This document shows, one piece after another, positions 52,632 through 61,270 of a stretch of DNA of 64,000 nucleotides (position 1 is its first letter; every line of letters starts with the position of its first letter). The translations under genes and the position numbers were made by a program. The notes under the pieces were generated by a model. The model was given only the letters and a program-made list of their open reading frames with translations, was not told the origin of the DNA and made no database searches. The DNA is taken from NCBI RefSeq assembly GCF_004514475.2, contig NZ_MYFO02000004.1, positions 372,001-436,000 of the forward strand, given 5' to 3'. This DNA comes from Paenibacillus athensensis. GTDB lineage: Bacteria > Bacillota > Bacilli > Paenibacillales > NBRC-103111.

Positions 52632-54326
52632 ACTGGAAAATCTCCTTCGCGGAACTGGATTTCAATGGGATTTACAAAAAAGGGCACAGCGAATAAGCGT
52701 AGCATGAAGGTTTTTTTAAAAATTGGCTTTAGGCTGCGAAGAGAATCGATTGTAGGTCGAGCGTTCTCTCTTCCGCCCATGCATCCATATGCTGGCACAT
52801 CATAATGCCGTAAAGGCGTATGGTCCACATACGGGTGCTACGGTGTTTGGCGGCTTCTAGCATATAGTCCACTTTCTCCCGTTTGTTGCATCGCTCGACG
52901 GTGGTGCGTCGGCTGTAGATGCGTTTCCACTCTTCGCTCCCCCGAGCGACGGGTGGAAACAAGCGGGGATTGTCCTTGGCGTACAGGTAGATGGTGCGCC
53001 CGCAGGAAGCATTCGAGCAAGGAGTATCACAAGTGAGTACGCGGTTCTTGACTAACGGACAGCGGTATTTCCGGCGGCGACGAGCGTAATCGAATCCATC
53101 GCTTTTCATTTCAAGTCCCTTTTTACAAATCGGGATTCCGTGCGGTGAAAGGGAGATGTCATCTTTGTATTTGAGGATCCCCGCCTTGCGTTTGTTAAGG
53201 TCGATGAACGGCTCGACTTGCTTGTCCAGAAAGTGCCGGTAAATCGGCATCGCGTCGTGCGCAGCGTCAAGAAGCACCTTCTTCCAGGCCCACCCAGGGA
53301 AGCGACTGCTAAACTCTCCGCTGCTGACCAGAATGGAGATGGAGTCGTGCCTGGAAGCACGATGAAGGCGCGGGTAGAGAGGAAGGTCATGCTTGCTGTC
53401 GGCGGCGGTCAGCATGTACAAGTGGTAGCCGTGAAAGTAACATTCGCGGGAGCTGTCCCAGCCAACATCACAATCCGGTTGCGTGTAGAGACGTTTGCAC
53501 GAGCAGGAAGGGAAGCCCTTTTCCCGGCAATCGCACAACCGTTTGCTTCGAGGGAAAGCGGAAGTTCGCAGCGGTGTACCGTCAGCGGCAATCGAAAGGT
53601 TTTGGACGTCACCAAGCAGACCAAGGGAGGCCGAGATCATTAAAAATTGTTCGCGAAAGAGCGCAAACAAAGTGTCACACGGGGATGTCACCCTAGATAA
53701 CGGATACTTGGCGATGCGCGCAGCGAGACGTTCTACCTTACCGGTTGAAGTTGTCGGCGCCTTCTCTCCCTTCTTGCCCTTCGGGGGCTTTGAGAGAGCA
53801 GGTTTCATACGACCAGTTAGATGGGCTTTGGGGGAGCTCCATAGGCGGCGAAAGAAATCGTAAAACGTACCGACACCCGGAATATGACCGGGTTCGAAGC
53901 CGCTGAGGATCGCGAAGAAATCGCAGCGATGGAGTCCTGCAACCCAACGAGTCACTGACACTTCCTTCATCTGAAGCATAAGCAGGTAAGAGCGTAGCAG
54001 ATTAGCCGGATCGTGAGGAATGGGACCTTTTACATGAAAGGTATGTTGAAGCAGCGCGGCGGTACCGGATAAGTCGGTAAGCCAAAATTTCAGCAATAAC
54101 GGCAGATCCTTGGCGATGAAAGGCAGGAAACCGCGAGGATAATGCAGGCGAAGCTGATGCACCACAAAATGTTGATACTGGGAATGAGTGCGTACTTGGG
54201 GAAACACGAGGAGCACCCCCGGACTCAGAAGATAGGGATAAAATGGAATATCCCTTCTTGCCGATTATTGGGGCGTTTTGAAAAAGTCAAGTAATTTCGA
54301 CAGTTCGGGTAAAAATATTTTCCAGT
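52632..54326 (-). mobile_element. Insertion sequence with one DDE-type transposase
   Basis: The transposase at 52729-54216 is flanked by matching inverted 10-mers, ACTGGAAAAT (52632-52641) and ATTTTCCAGT (54317-54326), taken here as probable inner parts of the terminal repeats. The true ends and a target duplication could not be fixed. It separates the small Cys peptide and arsO from arsM. Confidence 0.6.
52729..54216 (-). CDS. DDE transposase (495 aa)
   Basis: IAADGTPLRTSAFPRSKRLCDC holds a candidate first catalytic Asp. KKVLLDAAHDAMPIYRHF holds a second. SRRTTVERCNKREKVDYMLEAAKHRS supplies the Glu of a Y-(2)-R-(3)-E-(6)-K-like signature. This is an IS4-superfamily style layout, but I do not assign a named family. 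The Cys-rich segments (CDCREKGFPSCSCKRLYTQPDC) may bind zinc. The ORF is full length and looks intact. Confidence 0.85.
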   Translation of the reverse strand: MLLVFPQVRTHSQYQHFVVHQLRLHYPRGFLPFIAKDLPLLLKFWLTDLSGTAALLQHTFHVKGPIPHDPANLLRSYLLMLQMKEVSVTRWVAGLHRCDFFAILSGFEPGHIPGVGTFYDFFRRLWSSPKAHLTGRMKPALSKPPKGKKGEKAPTTSTGKVERLAARIAKYPLSRVTSPCDTLFALFREQFLMISASLGLLGDVQNLSIAADGTPLRTSAFPRSKRLCDCREKGFPSCSCKRLYTQPDCDVGWDSSRECYFHGYHLYMLTAADSKHDLPLYPRLHRASRHDSISILVSSGEFSSRFPGWAWKKVLLDAAHDAMPIYRHFLDKQVEPFIDLNKRKAGILKYKDDISLSPHGIPICKKGLEMKSDGFDYARRRRKYRCPLVKNRVLTCDTPCSNASCGRTIYLYAKDNPRLFPPVARGSEEWKRIYSRRTTVERCNKREKVDYMLEAAKHRSTRMWTIRLYGIMMCQHMDAWAEERTLDLQSILFAA

Positions 54327-54437
54327 TTTTCGACTATTGAAATGGAGTGAAATGAAAATAACCCAAGGTCCTAAAGCCTTGTATTATCTGCCTCGGCAAA
54401 TACCGAGAGGCTATAAAAAACTAAGGAGTGATCTTTC

Positions 54438-55238
54438 ATGAATCAAGTGAGTAATGATCAAATTCGTCAAAACGTTCGGAATCGGTATAAAGAAATCGCC
54501 TTACAGGACGTAGGGGCAGGGTCCTGTTGTACGCCAACGCCAGCCAATGACTGCTGTGGTTCGGCCGCGGATGTTTCCGCTAAAATGGGCTACTCGTCAG
54601 AAGAATTAACAGCCGTTCCGGATGGGGCGAATCTGGGCCTCGGCTGTGGCAATCCGCAAGCGATTGCCGCTTTGCAACCGGGAGAAGTCGTGCTGGACCT
54701 GGGCAGCGGCGGCGGGTTTGATTGCTTTCTTGCCTCCCGTCAGGTGGGCGCTTCCGGCCGCGTCATTGGTGTAGATATGACACCGGAAATGGTCAGCCGC
54801 GCCCGTGAAAATGCCAGTAAAAGCGGATTTACCAATACGGAATTTCGGCTGGGCGAGATCGAGCATCTGCCGGTTCAGGACCATTCGGTTGACGTAATTA
54901 TTTCAAACTGTGTCATTAATCTGTCCCCATCGAAGCAGCAGGTTTTTGACGAGGCGTTCCGTGTGCTGCGTAACGGCGGCAGACTGGCCATATCGGATGT
55001 CGTGGCAACAGCCGATTTTCCGGATGAAATCAAGCAGGATATCGACCGTATCTATTCAGGGTGCATTTCAGGAGCTTCTTCCATCGGCGAACTGGAGGCC
55101 ATGCTTGCACAAAGCGGTTTTACCCAAATTGAGATCGAACCTAAAGACGAATCCCGGACGTTCATCAAGGATTGGATTCCTGGCGCAAATGTCGAACAAT
55201 ACCTGGTGTCCGCCGCGATACGTGCCATCAAGCCTTGA
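54438..55238 (+). CDS. arsM: Arsenite S-adenosylmethionine methyltransferase
   Basis: The ATG at 54438 has AAGGAG upstream. GLGCGNP and VLDLGSGGGFDCFLASRQVG are the SAM-binding motifs. SNCVINLSPSKQQVFDEAFRVLRNGGRLAISDV and RIYSGCISGA hold the two conserved arsenite-binding cysteines. Extra pairs, GSCC and NDCCG, lie near the N-terminus. It makes methylated arsenicals and probably belonged to the arsO operon before the insertion sequence split it. Its own promoter is now within 54217-54437. Confidence 0.93.
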   Translation: MNQVSNDQIRQNVRNRYKEIALQDVGAGSCCTPTPANDCCGSAADVSAKMGYSSEELTAVPDGANLGLGCGNPQAIAALQPGEVVLDLGSGGGFDCFLASRQVGASGRVIGVDMTPEMVSRARENASKSGFTNTEFRLGEIEHLPVQDHSVDVIISNCVINLSPSKQQVFDEAFRVLRNGGRLAISDVVATADFPDEIKQDIDRIYSGCISGASSIGELEAMLAQSGFTQIEIEPKDESRTFIKDWIPGANVEQYLVSAAIRAIKP

Positions 55239-55257
55239 GCCATGACGGGCCGAGCTG

Positions 55258-55276
55258 CACTCCCTAATAAGGAGTG
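55258..55276 (+). terminator. Weak terminator after arsM
   Basis: CACTCC/GGAGTG stem around a 7-nt loop. There is no T tract, so termination would be poor. Confidence 0.35.
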
Positions 55277-55299
55277 GAGTGTGCTGACTTCCGCTCCTG

Positions 55300-55541
55300 C
55301 AGTCGCTAAATATGCGCTTCATATTTTCGACCGGGCTGAATTTTTTATGCTGCTGCTTGATATCACTGCTGAAGAGTTCAACATAATAGTCAAGCATATC
55401 GAGTGTAGCGTGACCAAAAATACGCCGGAGGGTAAAAGGATCGCCGCCATTCAAAATGTAAAACTTCGCCATCGTATGTCGGAATGTATGGGGCGGGACC
55501 CGAACTCCTTTTAAGTTTGCGGCGAGGCCATATACCTGCAT
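55300..55541 (-). pseudogene. Tyrosine recombinase (Xer/Int-like) C-terminal fragment
   Basis: The minus strand reads VPPHTFRHTMAKFYILNGGDPFTLRRIFGHATLDMLDYYVELF. This has the HxxR box (HTFRH) and the GH of the catalytic domain. The frame meets a stop directly before this part, and the catalytic domain start and N-terminus are missing. It is a remnant of an integrase, perhaps from the element that delivered the arsenic genes. Confidence 0.75.
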
Positions 55542-55580
55542 CTACTCCTGTAATGCTCTGGTGCTAGGAGTGATAAAAAA

Positions 55581-56029
55581 ATGGATAATTGTTGCCAAAC
55601 GTCCATTGAAAAGCAAGTATCGCTTGCCAATGCCCTGTTTGTCATCAAAAGGGCAAAAGCGTTCAACTGATAACACTCAAAGCATTGCTACGATCTACAG
55701 CGTTAGAAACCATTCATCCAGAATCGTCATACGCATTTTGTTCCAATTCATCTTGTGTGATCTATTTTAGCGATTTGCAGACCTATGGCAAAGATACACT
55801 GAAAGTTTCGGTGTTTCAGAAATACGATTCATTGGATGTGCCTGTTTGCTACTGTTTTGGATGGATGAGAGAACGCTTATTGCAAGCGGTTCAAGTAAAT
55901 CAAAGTCCAACTGAACATATTCGTGAACAAGTGCAAGCGAACCGCTGTGGTTTTGAAGTACATAACCCACAAGGAGCCTGTAGTTTGGGTAACGTTAACA
56001 CGTTCATTCGAAATCTCGACAAGTGTTAG
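55581..56029 (+). pseudogene. Frameshifted Cys-rich metallochaperone-like gene
   Basis: The gene starts MDNCCQTSIEKQ at 55581. After a frameshift between about 55,605 and 55,625 it continues CPVCHQKGKSVQLITLKALL, YAFCSNSSCVIYFSD, VPVCYCFGWMRERLLQAV and RCGFEVHNPQGACSLGNVNTFI. This is the pattern of CopZ-like/BFD-type [2Fe-2S] metallochaperones that accompany copper and mercury genes. Everything after the shift is intact. It could be a real mutation or a sequencing error. Confidence 0.7.
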
Positions 56030-56159
56030 TCTCTTGTCAGCTTTTAGTAACAATGCTTACGAAAAGAGCCTAAATAAGCAGGTTTTTCCTACACTGATGG
56101 GTCATCGGCACTTATTTTGTTTTTAGGCAGTACAAATCGATTATTCAAGGTTCCGTTCC

Positions 56160-57170
56160 TTAGTGAACCCAGTTTCGATCAATACCGAACATTTCCTTAT
56201 CGTGGAGATGTTCGTTGTCTTCCACTTGAATGGTAGCATGACCAATTTGAAATTTTTGGGCAAGAACGTTCTCAATTTCTCTTATAATAGTCTGAGCTTC
56301 CTTCACAGATAAATTTCCGTCAACGCGGATGTGACCGCTCATCGCATTTCTGTTTGACGTCAAACTCCATATATGTAAATCGTGAATATTTTTCACGCCT
56401 GAAACAGAGCGAATTGTCTTTTCGACATCTTCAAATTGAATTCCAACAGGCGTTCCCTCCATTAAAACCACATAGGTTTCTTTGATAACGCGCCATGCTC
56501 CAAAAGCAACCAATACTGCAATCAGTATGCTCAAGATTGGGTCGAGTATGTACCATTTCGTGAAATACATGATAATACCAGCTACAATGACACCAGCCGA
56601 CGCCGCCGCGTCGCCCAAAACGTGAAGCATCGCACTTCGAATGTTTACATTGTTGGCTTGGTCCCTCATGCCGAGTCCGATATATAGATTCACGACAACC
56701 CCAACTGTCGCAGTGATAAATAACACCAGTCCCTCAACCGGTACTGGGTTCAGAATCCGTTGATAAGCTTCTCCTCCGATAAAGAATGCAATTCCGATTA
56801 GTGTCAACGCGTTTAAAAGCGCAGCGAGTATGGTGATTCGATGGTATCCGAATGTCATTTTGCCATGCGGTTCTTTCGTCGACATTCGGATAGCCAGCCA
56901 CGCCACAATAAGCGCTGCGACATCGGTCAGCATATGCCCCGCATCGCTTAGCAATGCCAAGCTGTTTGCCCAAATGCCACCGATCACTTCAGCCGCCAAC
57001 ACGATGGATCCCAAGAAAATCGCTTTCTTCAGTTTGTCTTGAGCAACATGGACGTGTCCACCCCCGTGAGAATGCTTATGCCCATGATGGTCGGAGGTAT
57101 GGTCATGATGCTGTTGACTGTGTTCATGAGAATTATGAGTAGACAGCCCATCATTTTTTCGTACTTTCAT
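56160..57170 (-). CDS. czcD: CzcD/ZitB-type cation diffusion facilitator
   Basis: The N-terminal His-rich loop (HEHSQQHHDHTSDHHGHKHSHGGGHVHV) precedes six membrane helices. SLALLSDAGHMLTDVAAL and AMLHVLGDAAASAGV are the two zinc-site motifs HxxxD. A cytoplasmic C-terminal domain has HDLHIWSLT. The 336 residues are full length. It should export Zn(II), Co(II) or Cd(II) in exchange for protons. AGGAGGAAG precedes the start. Confidence 0.92.
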   Translation of the reverse strand: MKVRKNDGLSTHNSHEHSQQHHDHTSDHHGHKHSHGGGHVHVAQDKLKKAIFLGSIVLAAEVIGGIWANSLALLSDAGHMLTDVAALIVAWLAIRMSTKEPHGKMTFGYHRITILAALLNALTLIGIAFFIGGEAYQRILNPVPVEGLVLFITATVGVVVNLYIGLGMRDQANNVNIRSAMLHVLGDAAASAGVIVAGIIMYFTKWYILDPILSILIAVLVAFGAWRVIKETYVVLMEGTPVGIQFEDVEKTIRSVSGVKNIHDLHIWSLTSNRNAMSGHIRVDGNLSVKEAQTIIREIENVLAQKFQIGHATIQVEDNEHLHDKEMFGIDRNWVH

Positions 57171-57199
57171 CTAACTTCCTCCTGGTGCTGAAAAATTAC

Positions 57200-57225
57200 G
57201 AAAGAAAGGCGCAATGTATGCGCCT
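57200..57225 (-). terminator. Terminator of the multicopper oxidase transcript
   Basis: On the minus strand GGCGCA-TACAT-TGCGCC is followed by TTTCTTT. It lies between the oxidase and czcD, so czcD probably has its own promoter. Confidence 0.6.
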
Positions 57226-57369
57226 AAATAGCTTTCAGTTTATAACCGCAGCTTGGGCAAAAAGCTGCGCTTTTGGTACAGACGTTTTGCAATTTGGACA
57301 ATTTTCTGTATCGGGTACCGGCAAATGAAGTTAGTTTCGTTAAATTGTTGAGCGGGCCACCTTTTCATA
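57226..57369 (-). pseudogene. Possible zinc-ribbon remnant
   Basis: Downstream of the oxidase, one minus-strand frame reads ENCPNCKTSVPKA and another CPSCGYKLKAI. Together they would make a two-knuckle zinc ribbon broken by a frameshift. The segment is too short for certainty. Confidence 0.35.
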
Positions 57370-58995
57370 TTATTCCGGCTTATTTCCAGCGTTCGGATCT
57401 GCAACAAAGTTAGTTTTATAATCTGTATATTTTAATTCTGTAACCATACCAGCAGAAGCGTGATGCAAATCATGACAGTGGAACATCCAGTTCCCTTCAT
57501 TATTTGCCTTGAATGCGACAACATATTCTTCACCCGGCTTCAAATTCAACGTATCCTTGATGACTGGAGATCCTTCAAGAGGTTTTCCGTTCTTGCTTAG
57601 TAGTTGAAAGAAGTGACCGTGCAGGTGCATCGGATGGTCGTCAGTCTTTGAGTTATTGACGAGGCGAACCTTGACGGTATCTCCTTCTTTAACGTTTATC
57701 GGTTCGGTTTCCGGAAATGTTTTTCCGTTTATCGTATAGACCATTTCGCCTTTTTTCATTTCCGTGTTCAAATTCATCGTGTATTCCAACGTATACTTCT
57801 GACCTAATGTAAAGTTGGCTGTGCTTGCTTGGCCGTAACGGCTCATGTCTACAGCCGTCAGCTTCTCCGTTTCATTCGCCTTGTCTGAACCGACAGGAGC
57901 CCCTTCATAAGTTATCGTGGCTTTCATCCCTTTAACAGCAGCTTTGTCGCCGTGGTCTTCGATCAACCATTGGCCTGGATTGTTGGCAACAAATTCAATA
58001 TCGTAACGCTCTCCTGGAGCGATGCTTACGACATTATCTTTCAGGATACCTGGATTGTTTATAGGCTGCCCGTCGGTAGCAATAACTTTGAATTCATGTC
58101 CGTGCAAATGAATTTGATGAGACAGATAGCCCGCATTTATCAAACGAATTCTAACTTTATCTCCTTGCTTGACAGGGAGATGATCCACTAACGAACCGGA
58201 TTTTCCATTTATGGTATACAGATCGTACATACTCATATCGTGTCCCATATTCATCGTACTATGATCCATGCCGGACATATTCCCAGCGGAAATATTCATA
58301 TCGGATTTATTGTCTTTGCTATCAGAGTTGCCCATATTCATTTTGCTATGATCCATTTCCGACATGTTGCCTCCGGACATATTCATGCCGGACATTTCCC
58401 CGGAGCTCATCCATTCATCGAGGACAAGCGTATAATCACGATCAACGCGGGTGCCTTCTTTTGGCTCGACGATAAAGGACCCATACAATCCGCGATCCAA
58501 CTGATTTACGCTATCCTGATGTGAGTGGTACCAGTATGTGCCAGGGACATCTGCTTTAAACTCGTACGTAAACGACTGGCCCGGCTGAACCGCGTTTTGC
58601 GTTACACCTGGAATGCCGTCCATAGCGTTTGGTACAGGAACACCGTGCCAATGAATTGTAACTGGCTCCTGCAGCTGGTTCTTCAAGTTGACTTTTATCG
58701 TTTCACCTTGTTTTACCCGAATTTGCGGGCCAGGAACAGAATTGTTGAATGTCCATACCGGCAAAGTTTTTCCAGGGGCGATTTCCTGATTGCTTGCAGA
58801 TGCAGTCAAATTAATTTCTTTGCCCGTTAAAACAGTTGTCTTTTCTGTTTGAGCATCTGACGCCTTCGGAGATTCTTTTGTCCCTTCCATATTCATTTTC
58901 GAGTGATCCATTCCATTTGAACCGGTACAGCCAGCCAATATAATGGATAAACCCCCGACTATAATCATACTTTTGAGCTTCCAACCAGTCTTCAT
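57370..58995 (-). CDS. Multicopper oxidase lipoprotein with Met-rich insert
   Basis: The ATG at 58995 is chosen; GAAAGGGATG lies about 8 nt upstream. A lipobox is seen in GGLSIILAGCTGS. Copper sites are HWHG, WYHSH, HPMHLHGH and HCHDLHHASAGM (type 1 Met ligand), with HLHGH in the middle domain. A Met/His-rich insert at about residues 200-260 has repeated MDHS(K/T)MNM units, like the copper-binding loop of CueO. It probably oxidises Cu(I) outside the membrane. The promoter carries the 11-bp repeat motif. Confidence 0.92.
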   Translation of the reverse strand: MKTGWKLKSMIIVGGLSIILAGCTGSNGMDHSKMNMEGTKESPKASDAQTEKTTVLTGKEINLTASASNQEIAPGKTLPVWTFNNSVPGPQIRVKQGETIKVNLKNQLQEPVTIHWHGVPVPNAMDGIPGVTQNAVQPGQSFTYEFKADVPGTYWYHSHQDSVNQLDRGLYGSFIVEPKEGTRVDRDYTLVLDEWMSSGEMSGMNMSGGNMSEMDHSKMNMGNSDSKDNKSDMNISAGNMSGMDHSTMNMGHDMSMYDLYTINGKSGSLVDHLPVKQGDKVRIRLINAGYLSHQIHLHGHEFKVIATDGQPINNPGILKDNVVSIAPGERYDIEFVANNPGQWLIEDHGDKAAVKGMKATITYEGAPVGSDKANETEKLTAVDMSRYGQASTANFTLGQKYTLEYTMNLNTEMKKGEMVYTINGKTFPETEPINVKEGDTVKVRLVNNSKTDDHPMHLHGHFFQLLSKNGKPLEGSPVIKDTLNLKPGEEYVVAFKANNEGNWMFHCHDLHHASAGMVTELKYTDYKTNFVADPNAGNKPE

Positions 58996-59052
58996 TGCTT
59001 TCATCCCTTTCTGTATTTGAACATCCGATAGATCAATCATAGTCGGTACTTA

Positions 59053-59069
59053 TGTAGAACTTTTGAAGA
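59053..59069 (-). promoter_or_regulatory. Putative response-regulator site, oxidase promoter
   Basis: On the minus strand TCTTCA-N5-TCTACA: two 6-bp direct repeats at 11-bp spacing, the usual layout for OmpR-family dimers. The same motif with the halves swapped lies at 59666 and 63032. It may also affect the divergent 59160 gene. Confidence 0.55.
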
Positions 59070-59159
59070 AGAATACGAAGGGATATTGTCCGATTCTTTC
59101 GTGCACATCATCCGTTCAGTAGGCATAAGCTGATAAAAATTGTATAAGGGGAACTTTGA

Positions 59160-59558
59160 ATGCAGGATATAAGCGCACTATGCCAGCAGTTTGCACATAT
59201 TCTTGGCGGGGAGCAGAAAGTAGAGCATGGTGTATGTATGGTGAATAGAGATCGTTCACATATTAAAGTCAGCATATTGGGAAGACCGAGCCATTCCGGA
59301 CTTGCTCTCCATTCCATGTGGTCATTTGAATCAATGGATTCTCAGGGAAGGACATTAAACTTGGGGGAAACAGCACTTCTCCAAGATGAAGTTTATCCAT
59401 TTAATTGGCATTTGCAAAAGAACGGGATTATACTGTCTGCTTTGCATAACCATTGGTTAATGGACAATCCCCATCTTATTTATGCACACTATGCTTCTGT
59501 TGAGGAGCCGCTTTCCTTCGCAAGAAAAGTAGCGGAAGCTTACAGAGTACTGAAATAA
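59160..59558 (+). CDS. DUF1259-type protein (132 aa)
   Basis: The sequence LGRPSHSGLALHSMWSFESMD, LQDEVYPFNWHLQKNGIILSALHNHWLMDNPHLIYAHYASVEEPLSFARKVAEAY is typical of the DUF1259 (LppY/LpqO-like) domain, normally secreted. Here there is no signal peptide, so it may be cytosolic. The His-rich core (ALHNHW, YAHY) suggests metal binding. It is divergent from the multicopper oxidase and shares its upstream region. Confidence 0.8.
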   Translation: MQDISALCQQFAHILGGEQKVEHGVCMVNRDRSHIKVSILGRPSHSGLALHSMWSFESMDSQGRTLNLGETALLQDEVYPFNWHLQKNGIILSALHNHWLMDNPHLIYAHYASVEEPLSFARKVAEAYRVLK

Positions 59559-59591
59559 ATAAGTTTTTCAACCATCGAAGGCATTATGAAA

Positions 59592-59632
59592 ACCAGGTTC
59601 CTTTCTCTTATAAGGACCTGGTCTTCCTTTTT
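59592..59632 (+). terminator. Intrinsic terminator
   Basis: ACCAGGTTCCTT pairs with AAGGACCTGGT with one bulged T, followed by CTTCCTTTTT. It ends the DUF1259 transcript. Confidence 0.75.
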
Positions 59633-59665
59633 CTAAAAGGAACCTTGTCCATTTACCGCAGATTC

Positions 59666-59682
59666 TCTACACGGAATCTTCA
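59666..59682 (+). promoter_or_regulatory. Putative response-regulator site, lgt promoter
   Basis: TCTACA-N5-TCTTCA followed by CAAGT, 11-bp spacing. It matches the site at 63032 in both halves and in the trailing AAGT. It lies 49 bp before the lgt start, in the only region that could hold the operon promoter. Confidence 0.6.
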
Positions 59683-59730
59683 CAAGTTAAGGATATCCTT
59701 AATCGAACAGCATGGCAGGGGGGCTTTGAA

Positions 59731-60513
59731 ATGAGGGTTGTCTTATTTATGATTGGGGATTTTCCTGTAAGGGCATATGGTACGATCATTGCTTTCGCCA
59801 TCCTCCTCTCGCTTGGGGTAGCCCTCTATTTGGCTAAGGGAACGGAATACCGTAAGCATCTTTGGGATGTCGTTTTTTATGTTATCTTGGGAGCAATTGT
59901 GGGAGCTCGTTTATGGGAGGTCGTCTTCTTTGAGGGAGGATATTATTCACAGCATCTTCTCGAATCGTTCGCGATTTGGAAGGGCGGTTTATCCATTCAA
60001 GGAGGGCTCGTAGGGGGATTTACAGCCGGTCTTATTTATTGCTGGAGTAAAAAAATTAATTTCTGGGAATTTGCAGATATCGTGGCACCGGCGATTATTT
60101 TTGGGCAAGGAGTAGGTAGAATCGCTTGTCTTTTAAATGGGGATGCCTTTGGATCGCCAACGGGTTCGAGTTTTGGGCTTGTCTATCCACCGGGCACGAT
60201 TGCCTATGACACTTACGGTTCCCAACCATTGTGGCCTGCGGAAGTGTGGGAAGGCCAATGGGACTTCGTTGTATTTGGGATTCTGCTTGCACTTAAAAAC
60301 CGATCTTGGCCCCGCGGCTTTATTTTCCTGTCCTATAACATCCTGTACTCGCTGGGGCGCTTCATGTTGGAAATGCTTCGGGGGGATACGCCTAGATATT
60401 TATTCCATCTTACTGCCGCGCAGTGGACAAGTATTGGTGTCATACTCATTTCCCTTGTATTTATCCTGCGGAACTATCTTTCCTCTAAAAATACTCGAAG
60501 TACCTGTATATAA
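59731..60513 (+). CDS. lgt: Accessory prolipoprotein diacylglyceryl transferase
   Basis: This is a 260-residue polytopic protein. IFGQGVGRIACLLNGDAFGSPTG is the Lgt signature (GxGRxxCxxNGD). ARLWEVVF, GGLSIQGGLVGG and SLGRFMLEMLRGDTPRY are further conserved parts. Lgt transfers diacylglyceryl to the lipobox Cys of prolipoproteins. It sits among lipoprotein genes of a metal module (oxidase, 63155 product), so a dedicated second Lgt is plausible. A host housekeeping copy is not seen in this window. Confidence 0.9.
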   Translation: MRVVLFMIGDFPVRAYGTIIAFAILLSLGVALYLAKGTEYRKHLWDVVFYVILGAIVGARLWEVVFFEGGYYSQHLLESFAIWKGGLSIQGGLVGGFTAGLIYCWSKKINFWEFADIVAPAIIFGQGVGRIACLLNGDAFGSPTGSSFGLVYPPGTIAYDTYGSQPLWPAEVWEGQWDFVVFGILLALKNRSWPRGFIFLSYNILYSLGRFMLEMLRGDTPRYLFHLTAAQWTSIGVILISLVFILRNYLSSKNTRSTCI

Positions 60514-60520
60514 TAAGAGT

Positions 60521-61165
60521 ATGATAAAAAAAGGGATAATCCTTCTACTTTATGTGGCTGGAATTGCAGCTATCATTACTTACAAACAACCAATGCTTAT
60601 GTGGCTGGCACATAGCGATATGGAACGTCTTCCCTGGATGATCGGAGCTGCGATTTTGCTAGCCGCAGTACCCGCCGTCCCTTTTGGGATTGTAGCCGGG
60701 ATCATGGGGGCTCAATACGGACCCGTTTGGGGTACGCTGATTAATGTTGCCACTTCTGCAACAGCCGCCGCTCTCCAATTCCTTGCCGTTCGGGTGTTGT
60801 TTCAGAAACAGGGGCGGCAGTTCGTAACGAAGTTCAAACGGATTGAGCATTTCATCTTATTTTTAGAGCGTAATGCGTTCCTCGCAGTGATAACGGCCCG
60901 GCTTCTTCCTTTTGTCCCGGCTCCAGTTATCAATATAGCCGCCGCGATCAGCCATATGAGCTTCGGCAGCTTCTTCCTTGCTACGGTAATGGGGAAATTC
61001 CCGGTGATGGTTCTATTTGCCATCCTGGGAGACAAACTGCTGTTTTCGAGCGTTTCCGGTATGATCTGGCCGCTGATTATTTATGCGCTTTTCCTAATGA
61101 CCGTTTATGCAGGCTATCGCTGGCTGTACATGACGAAACTTTCGAAGCCGGATTCGGAAGAATAA
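60521..61165 (+). CDS. VTT/TVP38-DedA-type membrane protein
   Basis: The ATG at 60521 starts 7 bp after lgt. The 214-residue protein has about five membrane helices. VPFGIVAGIMGAQYGPVWGTLINVATSATAAALQFLAVRVL and ITARLLPFVPAPVINIAAAISHMSFGSFFLATVMGKFPVM are the core of the TVP38/TMEM64 (VTT) domain. These proteins act in lipid scrambling or transport and sometimes metal stress. Here it is coupled to lgt and the two-component genes. Confidence 0.88.
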   Translation: MIKKGIILLLYVAGIAAIITYKQPMLMWLAHSDMERLPWMIGAAILLAAVPAVPFGIVAGIMGAQYGPVWGTLINVATSATAAALQFLAVRVLFQKQGRQFVTKFKRIEHFILFLERNAFLAVITARLLPFVPAPVINIAAAISHMSFGSFFLATVMGKFPVMVLFAILGDKLLFSSVSGMIWPLIIYALFLMTVYAGYRWLYMTKLSKPDSEE

Positions 61166-61270
61166 ACGATTGCTAAGGGGAGACTGGATAGTAGCGGTCC
61201 GCCCTTTTATTATTTTGGGTAAGCACTATAAAGTTGTGGAACGGTTAAACTGTTTTTCTGGAGGGGCGTT

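Noticed and set aside
53218-53863. Plus-strand frames inside the insertion sequence
   Set aside because: They are antisense to the intact transposase and lack start signals.
55242-55514. Plus-strand 90-codon frame after arsM
   Set aside because: It is antisense to the tyrosine-recombinase fragment, which has recognisable catalytic motifs.
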